Shown piece after piece: positions 58,414-64,000 of a stretch of 64,000 nucleotides of DNA. Each line of letters starts with the position of its first letter. Within the stretch, counting starts at the first letter, position 1. The translations under genes were made by a program, and so were the position numbers. Under the pieces are notes generated by a model. The model was not told the DNA's origin, did no database searches, and was given only the letters and a program-made list of their open reading frames with translations. Source of the stretch: Lepraria neglecta (taxonomy: Eukaryota > Ascomycota > Lecanoromycetes > Lecanorales > Stereocaulaceae); contig CM065649.1 of the NCBI GenBank assembly GCA_033220425.1, forward strand, positions 2,108,001-2,172,000, read 5' to 3'.

Positions 58414-59743
58414 TCACTTGGCCGTCGACCCGAATTTAGAGAATGAAGCTTCGTACTTGGGTGCTTCCTCCTCGATGAGCAATGCGTGTTCGGCGCTGCG
58501 AACGGTGGCCTTGACAGGGAATGGCTCGTTGACAGTTTGGTGATTGAGTCTCTCGTTGTCGATAGGCCCGCGCTAGACATCTCATGCGTTAGTGATCCGT
58601 CGTTCAGAACCAAGGTGATGGACCAGAGGCAAAGGTGAACGAACCGGACTCAATTCGAAACAGTAAAGCAAACGAGCAAATGCAATGAATAAAGCTTGCT
58701 CCGCAACCTTCCAGCCGACGCAGATCCGACGGCCGCCCCCGAACCCCCAGAAGTTATTTGTCGTTCTGGCTTCCGAGCCATCAATCCATCTCTCCGGCTG
58801 GAACTCATGGGCATTGTCAAACTCGCTCGACAGCGCTATCGAATTGATCAGGAAGACTGTGCCGGCAGGGATGAAGTGCCCATCAAACTCAAGGTTCTCG
58901 GTGACTTGGTGGGGTGGAACGATGGGGACGGTCGGTCGCCAACGTAAGGTCTCTTTGATCATAGCGGCTACGTAAGGCATTTCCAACAGATCGGACATTC
59001 GGGGAAGCCTGAGCGAGCGACCGCTCGTGCACACTCGATCGATCTCTTCGCGTGCCCGTACCTGGGCTTCGGGGTGCGTGATCATGGCCATAATGAACGT
59101 GTTGATCGTCATGCGTGTGTTGTCACCACCAGCTGCCATGACAGACGTAGCCAGATACATGGCCTCTTCATCATCGCCAGAGTACCTCGTATCCGGATGA
59201 AGAAGAACGTCGCGGACAAACGAGGGCGGCGCCGAGCCCTTACTCACGGCCGCTCTGATGGGGTCCCACCATTGCTGAAAGACACGGCGATGGAACGAGC
59301 CCATCTGAGCCCAGTAATGCCGCCAAGGTTGTAGGAGATGGGGGAGCTTGCTAAGCGAAGGGAAGAAATCCACGTAACTACGGTTGATGGTCGTGACAAA
59401 CTCGATTGTCACCCTCTGATAGTCATCCAGCGCCGCTCTGGTCTTGTTCAATGGGTAGCCCATGACGATTCTATAAAGAACGGACGTGGCATATCGAAAG
59501 TTGTGAGAAAACCACAGGTCGGGCTCCCGAACATATCGGCGCAGCATGTCTACGCTCTCGAGCTCCTGCATGCCAGCGTAGACCTTGAGATTCGAGCCGC
59601 TGAGCAGCTGATGCATCACACGGCGTCCCTCTTGCCATTCTTCTTCTTGCCTTATGACTGTGCGCTTTCCATTGCTCACAAGATCACTCGCGATGGGCAT
59701 CTGGGTCTCTCGTTGGTAATCTTCCCTCGCTTGGCTATGATCC
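58414..59743 (-). pseudogene. cytochrome P450 lacking its N-terminal region
   Basis: Two exons are clear: 58645-59743 and 58414-58572 (intron 72 bases, donor GTTCGT, branch CTAAC, acceptor TGTCTAG). The I-helix is MAAGGDNTRMT, the K-helix MIKETLRWRP, and the haem loop FWGFGGGRRICVGW with the Cys ligand. The last exon supplies the normal tail (NHQTVNEPFPVKATV). The first exon opens after a good acceptor (AAAACAG) with HSQAREDYQRETQMPIASD, a region that usually follows about 90-130 residues containing the membrane anchor and the Pro-rich hinge. I could find no such sequence in the 570 bases up to the SDR start, where a 121-base foldback element lies instead. The gene is probably 5'-truncated and inactive, unless its first exon is very unusual. 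Confidence 0.8.
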
Positions 59744-59795
59744 CTGTTTTAGAATTTTAGCACTGAGGCAGAAATTTCGAGTGAGCACTGAAAAA

Positions 59796-59916
59796 GGTTT
59801 AGTTTCCGACGTCGGATAATGCACCTTTCGGTGTACGATATTTTATTTCTTAATAAGAAATAAAATTTCTTAGGAATCCCGTTCCTATTCTGTCGGAACC
59901 CCGCGGAAACTAAACC
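59796..59916. mobile_element. 121-bp foldback element (MITE-like)
   Basis: Perfect 13-base inverted termini GGTTTAGTTTCCG...CGGAAACTAAACC flank an interior with a 12-base-arm palindrome (59841-59865, ttttatttctta/taagaaataaaa) and a small caccttt...ggtg hairpin. No clear target duplication is visible. It lies 50 bases upstream of the first recognisable P450 exon. Confidence 0.65.
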
Positions 59917-60313
59917 ACTTTTGGAACTTTCCCCCCTAAGATTACGCTGCACAAAAATCCCCCCAAACTCAGAGAAACCACCACAGCAGAGCAGGGTTCT
60001 CATTGTATGGCCATTGCATGGCGTGCGACGGGATGCGACCGAGAAGGAGCTCAAGATTCTGTGAGGTAGCTACCACTGTCGATGACCCATGCACAATGAA
60101 GATGCAGGTGTCATGCGAAGTGAGACTCAAGGCAACTATCCGAAGCACCCCGTGCATGCTTTGTGCCATTTCATTATTAAGCACACCGTGCGTGCTTTGT
60201 GCCATATATTAGGAGCTAGTTGAACTTGGTAATCTGGAATTGCTCAACACATCGCATTCCACACCATCTTACTTGCACCAACTCGCACCCATTTCAAGTT
60301 CGAATCACTCAAC
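59917..60313. promoter_or_regulatory. upstream region of the SDR gene with tandem repeat
   Basis: The sequence serves as SDR promoter. At 60138-60205 two near-identical units (gcaccccgtgcatgctttgtgccat and gcacaccgtgcgtgctttgtgccat) are spaced about 35 bases apart. Confidence 0.45.
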
Positions 60314-61295
60314 ATGTCTGTGTATGTAATTACCGGGGTGTCCAGCGGAATCGGCGTGAGTCTGCCTGCCTTGTCGCGCATGGCCTCTGTCTAATCTGGC
60401 CTAGTTTGGGTTCCTCAAGAGCATCTCCGAAGACCCGCAGAACCTGGTCGTCGGTCTGGTCCGCAACAAGGCTGCCACTGAACAGAAGGTGGCAACAGAG
60501 CTGGGCAAGCGTTCCAACGTCCACATCGTCCATGGAGACCTCACCAACTATGCCAGCCTGAAGCAAGCCGCTGCCGACACTGCCAAGATTGTTGGCGAGC
60601 GTGGCATTGACTACCTTGTCGGCAACGCAGGTTTCCCCGCCCAGTTCGACGCTTATTCACCTATTAGTGAATTGTAGGTCTACTTCCCTCTGGTTACTAT
60701 TTGAGGTTAACGATGTTTGTTCCACAGAGGCGAAGAGCCTGAGGAGCTTGACGACGTTGCAGACAAACTATTCAAGACCAATGTCACCGGTAACATCCAC
60801 TTCTTCAACCTTTTCATGCCTCTTGTATTGAAGGGCAAGACCAAGAAGGTCATCGCCATCACCAGTGGTCATGCCGACCTTGACTTGATCAACAATTTCG
60901 ACGTTGAGAATTCTGCCTTATACTCTGCCTCCAAGGCGGCCTTGAACATCATTGTGGCCAAGTTCAGCGCACAATACAAGAAAGACGGTGTGCTCGTCTT
61001 CAGCGTGAGCCCGGGAGTGGTGGAAGTGGGCCACTTTGGCGACCGTATATACCTCCGTCCTCGAGATTGAAATATCTGGACATTTTACTAATGTGTATCC
61101 ACAGTGACTCCAAAACAGACCGAGGGGTTGATGAAATTCGTGGGCAAGGCTCAAGCCTATGCGCCTCACTTCAAGGGTCCAGTCCCCGTAGAAGGAGCCG
61201 TCCAGACTATCAGGTCGCTCTGGGAGAGGGCCAGCATCGAGACTGGGTATGCCGGTGCATTCGTCTCGCATTTTGGAAATAGGCAGTGGGTGTAA
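60314..61295 (+). CDS. short-chain dehydrogenase/reductase
   Basis: An NAD(P)-dependent SDR of 272 residues in four exons (60314-60355, 60405-60673, 60728-61044, 61105-61295), all junctions in phase. The cofactor-binding loop is TGVSSGIG, split by intron 1 immediately after its last Gly. VGNAG is the structural motif after strand 4, the catalytic Ser is in VIAITSGHAD, and YSASKAAL gives Tyr and Lys. SPGVVEVG follows. Members of this group reduce ketones or dehydrogenate alcohols in polyketide and meroterpenoid pathways. Intron 3 has the weaker donor GTATAT, chosen because it restores the frame to TPKQTEGLMKFVG. Confidence 0.9.
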
Positions 61296-61891
61296 ATTCA
61301 GGGGTCCCGATCAGTTGAATTAGATACACTTATCGACATAGGTGTACGCTGTACTTCCATCCACATAGACTCCGCGAGACCGAATTATATCTCAAGTATC
61401 TCAATTCCAGATATCCATTGACGTAACTGGGTATACCAGAGTTTGATAATCCTGGTATACATTCACCCTTTGTGCCTCTCCACTCCCTCGCCATTGCCCT
61501 TCACATTGACAGTCCGATGGATCCATGATAGGAAAAGGCCCGGCACTGAATGGACATTCTATTGTCCTCGATTGGTGCTGGGTGGACAAGGTTGCATTGT
61601 CATCTCAGGGCTCAGATCTGAATCTCGGCAATCGATAACACTTGTAGTGGCGTACACAGACCTGATAAGAGAATACCATACTTGACTCGGTGTCTCATAC
61701 CGGTCAATGGCCAGGCCAATCAATCGACCGAATAAGAAAACATAAATGTGATTGTGAGTACTAAAATATCCCTTTAAAAATGTCTATAACTGTCAAAAAA
61801 AAAGGAAAGTTCTATAATACAAAACTATGAGATGATCGCCTCCATTAAATACCATGCTTCAAAGAAATGAGCAGTCCGCCGCGGTTTGAAT
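61296..61891. other. convergent 3' flanks
   Basis: About 600 bases between the SDR and FAD-oxidase stops; no gene is supported. Confidence 0.4.
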
Positions 61892-64000
61892 CTATGCCGA
61901 ACCAGATACAATAGGCTCAAAATAGCGGAAACGGTTCTGTGGATCGTATTTCGCCTTGAGCGAGCGCAGTTTGTCCAAGCGCCATGGTTCATAACCATAG
62001 ATGGATTGAAGCGTCTCGTAGTCTTTACCCTGGGCGTAATTTACATACGTCTGTGGCTGACGATGGGGCTGGCCGGCGTTCCAAAGTCTCCGGTTCTCCT
62101 CGGCCCACGCCTCTGCCGTACCTGATCGCATATACAATAGAAGGGTTCACCCCCCAATGAGGCAAACCCCTCAATGAGGCATTTGCTTAGTAAGCAGCAT
62201 TTTTTATCGAACAGTACGCATACCCGAGTCAATATCCTCCCTGTTCACCTACATATCAATACCCAAAAGCCTATATAGCTATCAATTATGCCTCCCACTA
62301 TTAATACCACGTCTCAGGACCCTGTTCCACCTTATATAGCGCCTCAAGACCCTCTGGATTTGCTAAAGGAGGTCCGTTTAGAACTCGCTTATAATAACTG
62401 GAATACCTCTGAAGGAACCCTCTCGATACGTAAGGCTATACGTCAGTATAGCTTAGTAAAGGGCGCGTTAGATCGTTGTATCCATAGGCAAGCTACGAAG
62501 AAGCAGGATGGCGAGAAACGACAACGATTGACGCCTGAAGAAGAACAAGCAATTGCTATATAGATCCTCCGTCTCCAAGTATGGGGTTGGCCGCCTCAGG
62601 TTAAACAAATACAGTCTATAGAGCTTAATCGACGACGGAAGGAGAAGGTAAATAGGTCAGCAGCTTATTACGGTAATGCTCGGATTATAAACCTAGATAT
62701 AGTCAAAGAACGTGAGCAGAAGGCCGCGACTAAGGTTTAAGAGAAGGAGACTCGGGAGTATAATAAGTATAAGAAGGAAAAGGAGAGGATATATAATAAG
62801 GAGGTCAATTGCCTTATACGGATAGGCCCTGAGCTTTTCGCACCTCCGAAGCCTCTAACACTAAGGAAACGAGTCAGAAGGCCGCAATTGATAGTTTTAT
62901 TACGGGTTGGCAAGCGTGGTCTGCATTACATGGAGCAAGTGGAGTATATAGAGCACGTAGGATATGATATAGAGTAAATGGAGTATATAGAGTATGCTGA
63001 GTATATGAAGCAAGCGGAGTATGCGGAGCAATATACTAGTAGGCATGGGAGGCAGATAAAGAAGACCTATAAAGCGACAACATGAATATCATGATTCTAC
63101 AGTAGTAGCGATAACATAATTACCTAAATAGGCGATATCTCCATACAAAAATCGAGTATGAACATTATTAGCGTATTTAGCGTGCCTCATTGAGGGGTTT
63201 GCCTCATTGAGGGGTGAACCCTTCTAAGACGTGCCCATCACACAGGCCGGGGACGACTTACATCAAATGGTTTTCTTCGCGGTGAGGGTAGGCGGTGGAG
63301 TCGGAAGGTATGGCCTGCATGCCGGCAGTCGCGTAGCCTTCGTGCCAGAGATAGGCGGAGGGAGCGAGTTCGGGGTACTCGGCTATCTTCTTGTTGAAAA
63401 GATTATAGAGCGTGCGTTCTGTTGTGACGTTATACTCCAGTGTCATGACACTGGAGATGGCTCGCTTGGCGCCAGGACATTCGGTATCGTCAGCTCCAGA
63501 TACAATGGGTTATGAGGCTTCACTCGAGCCCACTTGGATAGCCTTGATGGCATTGAATGGTCCCAGGAGCTTTTCCGCGTCAGCAGCAGGGCCGGCGTAG
63601 TCAAAGCCCCACTCTAGCACTGCCTGGTCATAATCAGCAATAATCTTGAAGTGGAGGTAAAAGACTACTCACTTCAGTTGTGCTAATGGACGTATTCATA
63701 ATGATGGACCCGTAGCTGACACCCATCCTGGCAGGTGTGGTGCCATTGGCACTTTTGTGGAACGTGTTTAGCGCTTCAAATACAGTCTCCAGCTTATCCT
63801 GCGTCCAAGTGTAGGTCTTCTGGTACCAATTTTCCCTAGGATAAATCTTCTCCACAACACTGGTGACGATGGCAAAGTTGTGACCAGCCCCTTTCAGGGC
63901 ATAGAGAAGATCCGGGTGGCTTGTCTCATTTACACCGATCTCTGTGCCATTTGCCAAGACAGCATTGTAATGCACAATGTTATCCTGGACCAAGCCGTAG
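61892..64000 (-). pseudogene. berberine-bridge-type FAD oxidase, split by a transposon
   Basis: The 5' part runs off the window at 64000. Visible pieces are the FAD-binding (PCMH) region LLYALKGAGHNFAIVTSVV (exon ending 63673), an intron 63624-63672 (GTGAGT/GACCAG), then 63258-63623 with EWGFDYAGP and HEGYATAGMQAIP, and the BBE C-terminal box QTYVNYAQG, YGYEPWRLDKL, YDPQNRFRYFEP at 61892-62137. Between the last two lies the element 62140-63224. Removing it and one TA restores a continuous frame, except for a TAA at 63258-63260 that lies before the insertion point in transcription order. Members oxidise alcohols or form C-C or C-O rings with bicovalent FAD. As it stands the reading would end at the TAA, before the C-terminal substrate-domain box. 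Confidence 0.85.
62140..63224 (+). mobile_element. Fot1/pogo-like element, internally deleted
   Basis: An element of 1,085 bases has 42-base inverted termini (62140-62181 and 63183-63224; one mismatch) that each contain the palindrome CCTCAATGAGG or a variant, and TA on both sides. An N-terminal frame (62288-62563) shows the pogo-class helix-turn-helix region (LSIRKAIRQYSLVKGALDR, then QRLTPEEEQAI) and stops at a TAG where a Trp or Gln codon is usual. Further stretches (AAYYGNARIIN; KKEKERIYNKE) resemble the C-terminus, but the catalytic DDE core is missing. It is therefore non-autonomous and partly decayed, although its near-identical termini suggest a fairly recent insertion. Confidence 0.88.

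Noticed and set aside
59969-60205. Minus-strand frame considered as the missing P450 N-terminus
   Set aside because: It consists partly of a tandem repeat and lacks the membrane anchor, Pro-rich hinge and later N-terminal P450 blocks.
63250-63262. GTAAGT at the FAD-oxidase stop as a real intron donor
   Set aside because: No AG acceptor beyond the inserted element gives a matching phase, while removing the element restores a continuous frame up to and beyond this codon.
1-64000. tRNA, rRNA, CRISPR or telomere repeats
   Set aside because: No cloverleaf with a GTTCRA arm, no rRNA-like conserved blocks, no regularly spaced direct repeats and no telomeric hexamer runs were seen on either strand by eye.

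Overview
The window is nuclear DNA of a filamentous ascomycete (Pezizomycotina). This rests on many short 48-130 bp introns with GTAAGT-like donors, fungal versions of Nup84, SUMO, a PMC1-type Ca2+-ATPase and a GH17 glucanase, Fot1/pogo and Copia relics whose stops fit RIP-type C-to-T change, and a secondary-metabolite gene cluster. The species cannot be read from the sequence.

Layout. (1) About 1-5 kb: a broken secreted-protein gene and a broken F-box-like gene. (2) About 5.9-27.4 kb: a gene-poor stretch holding what I consider the main discovery. Eight small genes, all on the minus strand, share a C-terminal motif ([YF]LPxG, then NPR[GK], then QW[LM]xEWExxW) behind unrelated N-termini. Five of them (near 6.4, 10.9, 19.1, 22.8 and 25.6 kb) fit a first coding exon of only five bases, ATGAC, followed by a 128-409 bp intron. 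In all eight the second exon opens in the phase this exon would need. I do not recognise the family. A decayed Fot1/pogo element with large inverted repeats interrupts the array at 12.4-14.5 kb. (3) About 27.6-29.8 kb: spacer with one 149-bp MITE. (4) 29.9-48.4 kb: conserved housekeeping genes, namely a PMC1-like Ca2+-ATPase, Nup84, Cmc4 (with a 13-base microexon), SUMO, a charged unknown protein, an FMN-binding split-barrel protein, a DUF4202 protein, a UBE2S-like E2 (first coding exon is just ATG) and a GH17 glucanase. (5) 48.9-51.3 kb: a damaged Copia retrotransposon. (6) 51.8 kb to the window end: a biosynthetic cluster with a membrane-anchored cupin, a UbiA-type prenyltransferase, a DMATS-type prenyltransferase, a second cupin, a P450, an SDR and a berberine-bridge-type FAD oxidase.

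The cluster carries two unrelated prenyltransferase types, so its product is probably a prenylated aromatic carrying more than one isoprenoid unit, finished by P450, SDR and FAD-oxidase steps. No PKS, NRPS or terpene-synthase core lies in the window; it may lie beyond 64 kb or the precursor may be a primary aromatic acid. The cluster looks damaged: the FAD-oxidase gene is split by a 1,085-bp TA-flanked Fot1/pogo-like element and also has an in-frame stop, and the P450 lacks its N-terminal region next to a foldback element. Several gene models depend on splice sites read by eye.
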